Shown here one piece after another: positions 48,221 through 59,389 of a stretch of 64,000 bases of DNA; within the stretch, counting starts at the first letter, position 1; the number at the start of each line of letters is the position of its first letter. This DNA comes from Casuarius casuarius (Eukaryota > Chordata > Aves > Casuariiformes > Casuariidae). Below the pieces are notes generated by a model that saw nothing but the letters and a program-made list of their open reading frames with translations, was not told the DNA's origin and made no database searches. The stretch spans positions 290,588-354,587 of the forward strand of contig PTFA01000318.1 in NCBI GenBank assembly GCA_003342895.1, written 5' to 3'. The translations under genes were made by a program, and so were the position numbers.

Positions 48221-50594
48221 TACAGCATTGTTCCTTAAAGATTCTGAATTGTTACTGTGTTTGGTGCCACAGGAATAATTACCAAAGCTTTAACCACTGA
48301 TATTTAAGTGGATTTGTTACATTCTGTAGCTTGTGGCTTATCTCAAAGGTAGGATTTCTTCTGTCACCCTCGCTAATCGCCACTGCTTAACTAGGGAATA
48401 GCTGTCGCTGTTTACCACAGCAAAGTAGTAAAAAGATTCCTGAGCAATAGGATGTATAGCCTTCAAAAATCTGTCTGGATTAGAGCACAATAAAGTTGCA
48501 GCCATTGTTCTCCAAATGAAGAGTCCGAAATGCATAACAGATTAAAGTTGCATTTTTTGAGACGAGATACTCATGTCAAAGAACTTAAAGAGAATAAGAG
48601 AGTGATTATTCAACCCAAATTAAATTATTTTGGCAATGAAACTGATGAAGAAAAAGACAATAAAAATGCTGCAAAGAACTTTTCCAAATGTTTCTTTGAA
48701 AGAATTTGTACACAGTCAAGAAATGTTGGTTCCACACCAGACCCCTACGCCAATCTTTTTCTTTCTTTCTTTTTTATTTTCTAAAGATTTTATAGGATCC
48801 TTTATATTTAAAACTTTTTGTAAGATAGAGAGTATCCCTCGCCAATGACTTTTCATCTACAGCTCTGAAAGTTTTGTTTTTATTGTTTTATTGCCTTATT
48901 ATTTTCTCTATCNTTTTAAACATTTTTAGATTGTAAAATCTTCAAACTTTGCATGATTTCACAGTTGCAAGACGCTACCAAACATCNGATATGGCTATGA
49001 AACTGTTAACAGTTTAATTGTCTACACGGAGACTCTAAGAAAAGAATACAGGCAGAAATCACCCTGGTAGAAAAGAAAAGCACCTAGCTGACAGTCTCAT
49101 GATAGCTTATCTGCACTGGATCATAAGGAAATTAACTGCAGTCCTGGTACCCAAATATAGAATAGAAATATTAAAAAATTTTCAATTCCACATTTTTAAG
49201 AGCAAGGAAGTTTTGGTAAGCTTGATTCTTTCAAGCATTATCTCACTATAAAAATATATTGTTGAAGTTATTGCTAANTGTCACCTACTTCCACCACGTT
49301 CCATGAATTTTAGACAACTGAATGGAGCAATTAAAAAGAGATTTAAAAAGATAAAATGGAAGCCAAACACTGAAATTTCATGTTTGCTTTCAGCTCCTTC
49401 AATTCTTCTTGGATGTTCAATTTCAATGAGAATTACCTACAGTGGGTTTTACGGGCTTTACTAAAATTAAGGGTTCTTAAAAGTCTGGCTTGATTTTGTA
49501 CTAACAGTGTTTTCCCTTTAATTTCATATAAAATAGGACAGGAGGTTTCAAATTGCATTTGCTTCTGTGAAAACTTCTTAGCACAGAAAAAATATCTGCT
49601 TACTTCTATTTATTTGAAAAAAANATTTTCAGAAAAATGCTTTGGAAATATTCAAAGAATGTCATACAACCCAAAACTTTACCAGGACGTCCTAGAAATC
49701 TTGGAAACCCTCAAAGAGGTCTGGGTTCTTTATAATCTACATTAGAGTATGAGAGTAGAGTATCTCACAAAAGTTAACTCGTTGCCTTTCTCACTGTTAT
49801 CCCAAGTGTTAGACAAGTACAGGACAAACAGAAATTCATGTTGGCAAACACAGTCACAACACTGGATTTGCACTTACTTACAACAATGCAAATTAGCGTC
49901 ACTAGCTTTTAGCCGAAGGCTTTGTTCATATGATCCACCTTTTAGATGGAGGTTCCCTTGATATCTTGCTGCCCATTTTACAGACCTTAAGGAGGAAGCT
50001 TTCCCAGGTAGTTGGGGATGTTCTGCCTGACAACTCTGAGCCAAACTCTCGTGCAAACTACTTCCAGGATTTGTATTAACCAGTCTGTAAAGCTGTCCCA
50101 CGTTCCACTCTAACGACTGAGTTTGCCTTGGTTGAAACAGCCATCTTGCCTCACAGGATGAAAGACAAGCTTTCCCTTGAGACTGGACTCAAAGCAATGG
50201 AATTCTCCTCCCCGTTTATCTCCAAAGAACAACAAATGACATCCTTCAGGGTTAAGAACAAATCTTTTTGCCAAGTAAATCCTATTGTTCATTTGAATGG
50301 TTTCATGAGGCGGGCTGGAGTTTGGGGACAGTAATAATATTCTAGGATCTAAATCAGTAAGTTGGCCTATTTTGAGGCTGTTCCTGTGAGTGCACTAAGA
50401 AATCTCTAACCACAGATGCCTAAAAAATAAAGATCGTTGTTGCAAAGTAGAAACTATTTCACAATATATCTCAAAAATCTAGACTGCTTTTGTTAACACC
50501 ATGTGTGCCAGTCTGAGTTCAGGCTCCACCTAGTACTAGGAATATGTAACNAATGCTGGAAATCACTCTAGAAAATGCCTCATTGTTGCAAGTC

Positions 50595-50725
50595 CATATA
50601 ATAATTACATAAATTCAATAAATTAAACCTTTAATTAGGCAATAATGTAAACTGCAAGAACACACTGCATAAAACTTGCTGTTTACATGTGATAATTATA
50701 TCAATTAACAGTGCTTCTCCAGGCA
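50595..50725. promoter_or_regulatory. Homeodomain-motif cluster, candidate enhancer
   Basis: Within about 130 bases there are several TAAT/ATTA cores: ATAATAATTACA, ATTAAACCTTTAATTAGG, GATAATTATATC and CAATTAACAG. This density of ATTA cores is typical of developmental enhancers but is also favoured by the AT-rich composition. Conservation cannot be judged from one sequence. Confidence 0.25.
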
Positions 50726-51201
50726 AAACAATGCAAGTCACTAACCAAACAAATGTTCTTTGCATAGGTTTGGGGTTTTTTAAGCTATACATATGGTTCA
50801 TACCAAAAACTTGCTATTTCTGCACAATTTAGAAAATACAGCAAAGGCCAACAGACACAAGAAGCAGAGAAAAGATCTGACCTCCACCGTCCCTCCTCCG
50901 GAACGACAGTCTATCTATGATCTACTTCGATGCAAAGTGGGAGTAGCACAAGCACTGCCTTTTTCAGGAATCATTCTCTTTGCTTCTTTGGCTTTGATTA
51001 CAGTTGTCCAAAAGTGAAACCCTCTGGTTTGGGTGAAGCCAAACAACCGCTTAAATTCTATTATTTGCACAGCCCTATACGTTGCTACTTTCAGTGCATG
51101 GATCATGAATGAATAAAAGAATCAAAAAAATAATACCTAGTAAGATCAAGTCCACTGACTCTGGACCTACTACTGGAATGACGGAAAAGTACTGACATCC
51201 C

Positions 51202-51221
51202 CTGAAGGTAATGACCTTCAG
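51202..51221. promoter_or_regulatory. Palindrome resembling an inverted nuclear-receptor site
   Basis: CTGAAGGT and ACCTTCAG flank AATG. The centre AGGTAATGACCT differs by one base from AGGTCATGACCT, the inverted repeat without spacer bound by thyroid and retinoid receptors. It is a single site with no promoter around it. Confidence 0.3.
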
Positions 51222-53164
51222 TAAGATCTTCAGTCAAGTCCTATGATAGGAATGGGGTAGCCTTTGCCTAAGCTGGTCCTACACACATGTACAATCAGAA
51301 AAGGTAAAAGAGTTAGCAGAGAGGCAGCACCAAGTACAAGACAAACAGGAACCAGCATGGCACTGCCGAGCATGGTAACGTACAACCATGATGGACAAAA
51401 TAACCATGTTGCCCTAGAGCACACGAGAACAGGGCACACTTCTCTCTACTAAGGCTGGTGCACATTCTATTCTCAGCAGTGAGCACTAACCAGGATCACC
51501 CTCAAGACACAGTACCTTAAAGAAGTAGTATGCGATTTTTTTTTTTTTATGGAATATAAGGCCACACTCAAAAAAATAGTTTAACTCAGAACTGCATGCT
51601 ACCCTGAAAGAATAAGATGACCGTGTGCATGTTATAATTATTATAGCTAGAGTCAATACTATAAATACCAATGAAACTAACAATAGTCACATTATCAAAG
51701 CATTAGACCAATAAAGAGCTTGTGCCTGCTACTCTCCAGAACATGGTTATTTTTCTAAAGACTTGTTAGTTTTGGAAGCATTTACAATGCCTGTTGTATT
51801 TTTCTGAAACAGAACAACATTTATCATATCCATTCTTAGATGAGACATAAAATAACAGTCCTAAATAGGTGTGGCCATTGGAAGTCATCTGCTATCTTTG
51901 GCAAGAGCATGGAGGGCCGGCTTCAGTAATCATGCCAGGCCCCCAGTGTGGAAGGAAGAATTTTCTATCTCATCCACTTCCCAGGTCTTTACAAATACTA
52001 AGTCTTAGGCTGATGTTAACTTGTATCATTCCATTCATAATACAGTCACAATGACGTAGGTCCTCTTGGTTCTCTCTTAAACAACACCTTCCCTGCCTGG
52101 CTGTACTGCTTGAGAAATTATTTCAGAATGCTACGCTATGCTGCCCTTCCAGATAAATCTGCTTAGCAACTTTTGGCANAAACAAGTTGAACCTTAGTAA
52201 GTGCAATGATTCTGGTGTTAGCTATCTTACCTACCTAAGATGATGGCAGTACCTTGGAAGAATTATCAAGAAATTAAACCTCAGATTATGATTGTCCACA
52301 CTTTGAAGGAAATCAAAAGGGGTTTTATAGGCAGCTTGAAATAACAAATAGACNTGGTGACTGCCAGCTGCATTTCTTGTTCTTTTTGCCTGTTAGGCCA
52401 GGATATAAGCATCTGTCCTTTAGTGTTATCTTGCTTTGTTTCAAGTACTGTAATGTCCCAACCCTGAGCTACTTGCTTTCCAATAGCAAATACAAAATTC
52501 CCCCTCATTTTGGCTACAGAAAAAGTCCCCACATGCAGCTAGCTATACAAATAGACCACTGAATTACTTGCCTATCAGCACTGATACTGTTGTACCACTT
52601 TCACAGATGCAGATGTGACACACAGGGAGATCCAGATTCCAGTCCAAAGAGTACCATGTAGCTGAATCTAGTAACTCTAACAAGCCCAGAAGCCATTGCC
52701 CTTCAGGAAAGTCTGTGGTAACCTTAGAGAAGGCTACTGCGACCTGCAGTCACTGCTGTGTTGTCATTTCCATGCAGAGCTCCTGAAGACAGTTAACTCC
52801 ATGGGCAGGAGAAAAAGTGAGGAGAGCTATGCTGAAGGTCCACCTCTGTGCAAAGGTTGCTGGGAGCAGGGGAGAGAGAGAACCTCTGTTCACCATCTTC
52901 CATCTCATCATGCATAACCACACAGATTCATGCAGATGAACACAGTTGTCACCATGTAAGGACATTTCAGCAGGCAATGAGAAAATCCCGGAAACCAGAC
53001 AGCACTGTGGGGAAGTGTCCTTGTTGGATCTCATTTGAATCCAGTCTTGTGACACTCATTAAATGAGATCGCTCGCTGTCTCCCCTCCTTGCNCCATCTC
53101 TAACTATGGTTCCAGCCGAACAGCTTCCAAAGTTTCAGTATGAAGTATTCGCTACTCAACGCTG

Positions 53165-53242
53165 CTGTTTTACAAGCAAGAACAGAGATAAAACNGGAAA
53201 CCCTAGGTCTCATCTCTTGTTTTATCCCACTTCACAGCTGCT
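53165..53242 (-). repeat. Possible MIR relic with internal deletion
   Basis: On the plus strand TGTTTTACAAGCAAGAACAG then AGATA resembles the antisense MIR block TTTTACAGATGAGGAAACTG. It is followed by ACCCTAGGTCTCATCTCTTG and TATCCCACTTCACAGCTGC, like the antisense tRNA-related head ACCCAGGTCTCCTGAC then TATCCACTAGACCACACTGC. The middle would be deleted. Recognition is by eye only. Confidence 0.4.
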
Positions 53243-54173
53243 TTGAGAATAATAAATGCCATTCTCCACACATTCTTTCCCTGATATGCCAAAGCACAAG
53301 ACCATTATCTCTTGTCTGTGTTACTCCANGGAAATAATAAGTTCTTTTAGTGACAATGCCCATTCAGACTCTTGCCCTAGCACTTGTATATACATCTTCT
53401 AACTTCATCAACTCANTCTCAGAGAGACAATTCATTTCAGTCATTTTGATTAAGGACAGTACCACCTCTACGCCTGCCAGGAACATGCCATGCTGGTCAT
53501 TCTATATTCAGCAAGTTTACTTGTGTATACTCTTTCTTTTACACAACTGTCATTGTGAACCTCACTCAAGTTAACTCTGCTCAGATCCTCACCTTTAAAT
53601 CCCTTGTTAACTCTAAATCCAGTTATTAAAGCAGTGTAAACAGTTTTGGACATTTTTACTACAAAGGGTTATAACACTTCTTTTTTTTTTTTTGAGGGCT
53701 ACAAAACTCAACTTAAAGGCTTAAGCCAAATTTTTGAAAGGCAACTTGGAAAACAAAGTTCTCAAACCTTTTTGAAATTCAGTGGGCACTTAACTGTATT
53801 AGGCTTCACAATTTTCTTCGTCAAAACTGCAGTCAAAGTTGTGTTCTGAAGAGCGGCCTCATGAACATCCAGTGTTTGTGAATGCAAGCACACAAATGGC
53901 CAAAGCCTTCACAGAGGCAAAACTCCTACTGAAGACCATGCAAGTTTTACTAAAGAAGAACTCAGGTCAAGAAAAAAGAAGTCTGGAACAAAAACCTTAA
54001 CCTAGGACCAGGTAGCTAATTGGTATAACAGAGGGGAGTCATTCTTTGTGTATCTTTTCAAAGGGGAATGTCCCAGACAAACAACCATATAGCATAGATA
54101 GCAGGAAAATCCATGTGACAAGTCTCTCTCTGATGCACTTAAGGCGGAATTACCTCCTCACTGCCCTCACCTT

Positions 54174-54199
54174 AAAAAAAAAAAAAAAAAAAAAAAAAA
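54174..54199. repeat. A-run, 26 bases, longest in window
   Basis: Twenty-six uninterrupted A preceded by a C/T-rich CTGCCCTCACCTT. It could be the tail of a retrocopy, but nothing upstream resembles a gene transcript and no target duplication is evident. Confidence 0.9.
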
Positions 54200-57052
54200 T
54201 TATTCTAGAAAAATGTTTAGTAAGATGCCAAAGTTCCCCTCAAATGTATACCAGCTCAAAGTTGACAATAAAGCGTATTCACTGTTCTGACCCCTGGAAG
54301 CTCTACTACAGGTAAAATTATAGTTGTAAACACAGAAGGACATAGAAAATGTACATCTACTTCCAAGCTCGCAGGGCTTAAGCCAACTTCAGTTCCAGTC
54401 TGGAAATCAGTGGCTGTTTCCTCATGAGAAAGTCTTGACNCTCAGATTAAACACAGGCAGAACTTTTTGATGATAATTTTAAGTCTAGAACTGAATTCTA
54501 CATCATTCTGAGACATGCAGATAGCGTGTTAAGCTTGACATCATCATATGTAAGAGGAAGAAGCACAAAGCACCTTCTATTTACTCACGATCTACTCCCC
54601 TCTCCCTTTTCAGTATAAAAAACATACTTGATGCTTCTCCTCATTTTAAACTTTTCACCTTCCCTCCTTCCCTTTTTTTCCTCCTCAGGCCACAGATTTT
54701 TTAGTACAACATATAGGCTTAGTCCTTCCCTGCCCTGCTGACCTCAAGTCAAAGAAATACACTGATTAATATCAGTTTCCAAGTTTCTGTTTCCGTATTA
54801 GCTGACATATATTTCTTCAAAAGATACTAGCTTGTTTTGCTAAGACTTGTGAATTGCAGCATGTTCAAGAATCCCCTTCACAGTAAAATATGAGTGTTGT
54901 AAATGATTATTACTGAAGAAACATTAGCTAGACATAAAGGTAAAACTATAGTGTCTGTTAGCCCAGAACAGTTTTGCTTCCNTGTAACAAAATTTAGTAG
55001 GTGTGCTCTTTCTGGAGAGTGGCAAAAACACTGTGATGTGGAGGGATGAAAATATCTTTTCTGGCTGAGCTAACTGCCTCTGCAGACTGCATTTGCTAAA
55101 TGTTCTAGCAGAGGTTAGAAAATTAGTTGGAATGGCTTGGAAGCTTTGCTCTAAGTTAGAGACACTAGGTAAAGGCAAATCACGTCAAGATAATCTGAAA
55201 AATGTTTACATCCCTGAACATGAAACATTGCTTGTTGAGGAATAAAAACTTCAATTTAAAATTGACTGATACTTACATCACTGTAAGCAGCAGCCTATTT
55301 TTATGGCATCACTAATATCCAGATATGCCTTATCAAGCAGTGAATTAAATTCACTGGCAGAAGAGATATCATTAAATCAACACTTAAGTCACACTGAGAT
55401 ATCGCTGTACTTCAGAAAATGGAGTACATGGATCCTGAAACATCTGAAAAGCTAGGTAATAAGGAGGAATAAGGGTAAGTGCCAACATGATTTTAAACTT
55501 GTTTTATTGAAACTATCACTCATTGTGTCTGGTAGTGTATTATCCTGTTCTCTGCCTTTGCAGTCACTGCTCAAACAAGATACAGAGACCATGACAGCTA
55601 TAGAACAGAATCTAATTCTTCCTTATGTTGGCAAATCTTGCATTTAGATGAGCTGCATTAAATAGAATCTACTTGCACTAGCTTTACAGTCAAAGACAAA
55701 TCTTTGACCCTGGAAGGAATTCCATCTCTCCAAAAGCAAAATTCCCAATCAGCTCTAGTGTAGGCTGCCACCTAAACTCCACTCTCCTGATGCCAATGAT
55801 GAACCCAAAAACCACTCTTCCAGATCCACCTCACTACTAAAAATCAGCTTGGCAGTGGGTCTCCCATACACCAATGAACGGTGTACTGAACTCAGTAAAC
55901 TCAACACAGAATTAAGTCTACGGATCCATTAGGATTTACACAAATATCTTCCCCTCCTTCAGCCCTGGGTAAGCGCTGATGAATCTCTCTCATCACAGTC
56001 ACGTAACTACCACATGGAAGCAAAATCACTTTCCTTTAATAGTGACTCTCAGTTTTTCTGCTAGTCAAAATACCAGCCAAGATACTATTTAGACCAAGTA
56101 AGTTCTAGGAAGCAAATGAATCACACTCCCCTTCCCCCTATGAGTTCCCTATGCCATTGCTGATCGCACACAAGGAAAGAATATGTGGATGCTAGCCCTC
56201 CTCCTCCAAATGTTTTTTCTCACTTTACTTGTTTCTTCTCTGGATACCTGCCAATCTTCCGTCTCCCTCCTACCCGGGACAATCAGTCCCTCTGTTGCCT
56301 TCTCTACCTTCTGCTACATCTAGTCTCTATCTCTAACCCTATTCGCATCTGAACACACAACTGCCTGTGCAATTTATTTTCCTCTTGGAAACAGTCAGAA
56401 TATCTACTGAATTATCTCCTTTTCTGAAATGACATTTTCACTGAAATTAGCTTGCCTCTCCACAGCTCGTCTCAAAAAAAGAAAGCATACATTTCAAACA
56501 GGCACTGACGTTTGGAACACACGTTCCGTAACTAACGCTTTTACCTTGGATCTATAGTGGTCACAGCAAAACTGGCTGAGTGAGAAGCCATCTGACTAAG
56601 CTTTTATCACAGGTACCACCTGCCTTTCCAGAGAAATGAACCTTTTTTGAAAGGTTGTAGGTGCTCTATGCACCTAGGACAAAAGGTGGAAGACAGATCG
56701 CTGAGTATCGTCACTGCCGTTTTCTGAACCCTCTATGTGTGAACCAAAAGAGCTTCTAGAACTTGTCCTTCTGCTTTACACAGAAGGCTGCCCTGGTGCT
56801 ACTGACCTGATATTTAGATGCTCCGCCATTTTATGAGGCATATGAAAATTTCCAGATATGCATGCAGAATTAAAATTACTTCCTAACAAAAATTTCTTTT
56901 TTATCTTAAATATACAAAGAGTGGTACTGTGCTTTAAGATAGGCTTGAATTGGAGGTAAATCATGATTATTTGCTCCTGGACATGGAAGTGTTTTATAAA
57001 ATTATTGTATAAAATAAAAATTTTGACCTTTCTGTGCAGCGCACTGTCTATG

Positions 57053-57078
57053 AAAGTATTTTTCATGAAAAATACTTT
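57053..57078. other. Perfect 26-bp palindrome
   Basis: AAAGTATTTTTCA is followed immediately by its exact reverse complement, TGAAAAATACTTT. There is no spacer, so it can form a cruciform only with a strained tip. It is flanked by the further ATGAAA-type repeats CTATGAAAG and TTATGAAAAAG. Confidence 0.8.
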
Positions 57079-57135
57079 TATGAAAAAGTTCCAAAATGCT
57101 CTTGTTATATTTTGTCTTCACTGTTTCCCTTTCAG

Positions 57136-57326
57136 TAACTCCTGACCTTCAAGTCTCTAGCTCAGACAGGAAGTGGATTTTGGAAACACCAAAAATATCT
57201 CAAAAAAAAAAGAGGGATATAAATCACAGCACTTCTTTCACAACTGAAAAGCAGAAACTACTGAAACCTTCTCAAGTGAGATTGCTCTCTCAGTTCTCAC
57301 CTGAAGGATTAAGAGATCTGGTTTAG
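57136..57326 (+). other. Exon-like open segment behind a strong acceptor
   Basis: TTCACTGTTTCCCTTTCAG at 57117-57135 is a textbook 3' splice site. The frame that follows is open for 62 codons to a TAG at 57324. The peptide is polar, rich in Ser, Lys, Gln and Pro (it includes VTPDLQVSSSDRKWILETPK and SQVRLLSQFSPEGLRDLV), like a disordered protein tail. If real it would be a terminal exon. I do not recognise it, and no close AATAAA polyadenylation signal was noted. Confidence 0.2.
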
Positions 57327-58302
57327 CGTTTAGATAAACGGTTAAGTGCCTGAAAATCACAATTCTTATTGAAGTGATGACAACTAAAATCTTTTGAGAT
57401 TTGCCCAACACTTGTGCACAGGTGATGTCCATCTTCTACTTGAATACAGATTTTTAACAAAATTTTACTTTATTCTTCTGATGAAAAATTTAGCAGAGAG
57501 CATCCCAAGAACCACCATAGAAATTTTTAAATCAGAACTTTTCCATGAGTTAGCACTTAAGATATTTAGGACACACTAGAAAATTATTATTAAAAAGCTG
57601 AGCCTTCCCTTCTAAGAAAAATCTTTCAGTATTCATCTGAAAAAAATTTAAGAGCAATTTTTCACAGACTCTTCCAGATGAGAGACCGCCTGTTCCCACA
57701 CAGACATAATGGAGACCCCGTTTCAACACAGCACCTTTGAAAGGCCTTGGAGAAAGTGAGTTACCATAGTGCTTCCCACTGGAAGCATCAGTTGCAGTCA
57801 GGCTTGCTTGGTGCTGCATGTGTCAATAGCATGATGTTATTAATGGCACCAGTATTGCCAGCATGTATTACTGCTCTGTACACTCTGTATAACCATTACA
57901 ATAGCACCATTCACATAAACTTTTCCATGAAAAGTCCTAGTATAATATGTTCAGAAAGAACCAGAAAAAAATTATTCCAGGCTAGAAGCAAACTCTTACA
58001 TCTGTAATTCCTTTAGGAAAACCAGAAGACATTTCTTTCTAATCTCTTTTAAAACATCGAAACGGCCAGTTGTTCATTTCATTTTGTGTACCATTAATTT
58101 CATGTGGATTTTTTTCATACATACATATATATAACAACATTTTTTGAGAGTGCGAATTAAAAGGCAAATAATCAGTAAAGCAACAGATCAAATCTAACTT
58201 AGCTTGACAGTGGCCAAGAAACACAGATCTAAGCCTGAAATGCATAATTTGGATATTTCAGCTCAGTTTCCTACTTCATAATTCATAACAATGATAACTG
58301 GT

Positions 58303-58322
58303 TATCACCCCTACGGGTGATA
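58303..58322. other. Stem-loop, 8-bp arms, 4-base loop
   Basis: TATCACCC and GGGTGATA flank CTAC. The neighbouring GATAAC/GTTATC pair gives an alternative smaller hairpin sharing the left arm. Confidence 0.5.
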
Positions 58323-58737
58323 TTTGCAGAAATGAAGAGGTAATTTAAAAAGAGCTAGAATATATATCATTTACAATCACAGTAAGTAATTACGCTTTGA
58401 TTGCACAAAGAGTTTCTGCAATGCAAAGTAGGGGACCTAAAAGTGAAAGGAGGTAGTACAAAGGTAGTATAGAATCAGATCTGATGCTGGAATTTCTGTT
58501 CCTTTAGGATACAGTTTTGCTAGCACCTGAAAATGCCTGCTGAGTTAGCACTGTCCCTTTCTTGAGGATTTCATCTCTATCACATGATCAGTACCTAGTG
58601 TTTTACAAGAGGATATATCATCTAAGGTAGATCATCAGATTCTAATGTTAATTTCATTCAGAAAAAAGGAACCTTTACTTAGAGCAAGGATTGAAATTCT
58701 GTTTTGTATTTGCAAATTTTAGTTATTATCCTAAAGA

Positions 58738-58800
58738 AATATTTATTATTTATAAATTTATAATTTATAAATATTTTAATATAAATATATTAAATACTCA
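58738..58800. repeat. AT-only low-complexity block
   Basis: About 60 bases are almost entirely A and T with repeated TTTATAAAT and TAATATAAAT units. They contain several small palindromes. Low-complexity DNA. Confidence 0.8.
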
Positions 58801-59202
58801 TTAGTAACCATTAAGACATGAAAATAAACCTCTGAGCTCAATGCTTTGATGAACAGAATGTACTATACACCCATTTTAGTATCNCATAATTAACAAGGTT
58901 CTAAATAAATTTTAAATTAAAAGTGATGCATTACTTGTTAATAATGAAAGGTTTTTTTCCACTTACAACTGCCAATCCAATCTGCTCCTGAGTGAAAACT
59001 GGAATGAAAATTAAAAGATGGAAGGCCAGCTTCAGTGAGAAGTGGTAGTTAAAAAAAAGCTAAATGCGTAAGAAAAAGACTTCTTACTTATGTTTTGCAA
59101 AGGAAAACAACTGATTTATTAAACAAGGTATTTTCTGTAGTCAATGAATTAAACAATTTTATTGTGTGTTTTAGAATTGGTACATCACGGCTTCCTTTTA
59201 TT

Positions 59203-59389
59203 CCTAGAGAAGAAGAATAAAAAAAGCTTCCCTGCTTTGCAAGCTGCCTCTCCTCCACTTATTTCCTCAGTTGTGAATAAACCAGTTATTGGACTAAACC
59301 AAATAAATAGAATAAATGAAATGAAGGAAATATTCTCTCTGTTCCTGCAGAAGAGAATAATACCATCTAAACCTAGTATATCGCTTTAG
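59203..59389 (+). other. Exon-like Lys/Ser-rich open segment, doubtful
   Basis: An acceptor-like CTTTTATTCCTAG ends near 59207 and the frame remains open to a TAG at 59387. The peptide includes SFPALQAASPPLISSVVNKP and is unrecognised. No donor or partner exon is visible. Listed because it lies on the same strand as the 57.1 kb segment. Confidence 0.12.

Larger units (their letters stand above)
48221..53164. other. Unique AT-rich non-coding stretch
   Basis: No gene recognised. It contains a homeodomain-motif cluster at about 50595-50725, a palindromic half-site pair at 51202-51221, a 13-base T-run at 51536-51548 and a doubtful MIR trace at 52595-52632 (CACTTTCACAGATGCAGATG). A plus-strand frame at 48530-48784 is Lys and Asn rich and looks like chance. 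Confidence 0.55.
53243..57135. other. Unique non-coding stretch
   Basis: No gene recognised. It contains a 13-base T-run at 53681-53693, a 26-base A-run at 54174-54199, pyrimidine-rich patches at 54590-54690 and 56190-56345, and the perfect 26-bp palindrome at 57053-57078. Confidence 0.55.

Noticed and set aside
52595..52632. CACTTTCACAGATGCAGATG as an antisense MIR
   Set aside because: Only about 35 bases match and the following sequence does not continue the element convincingly.
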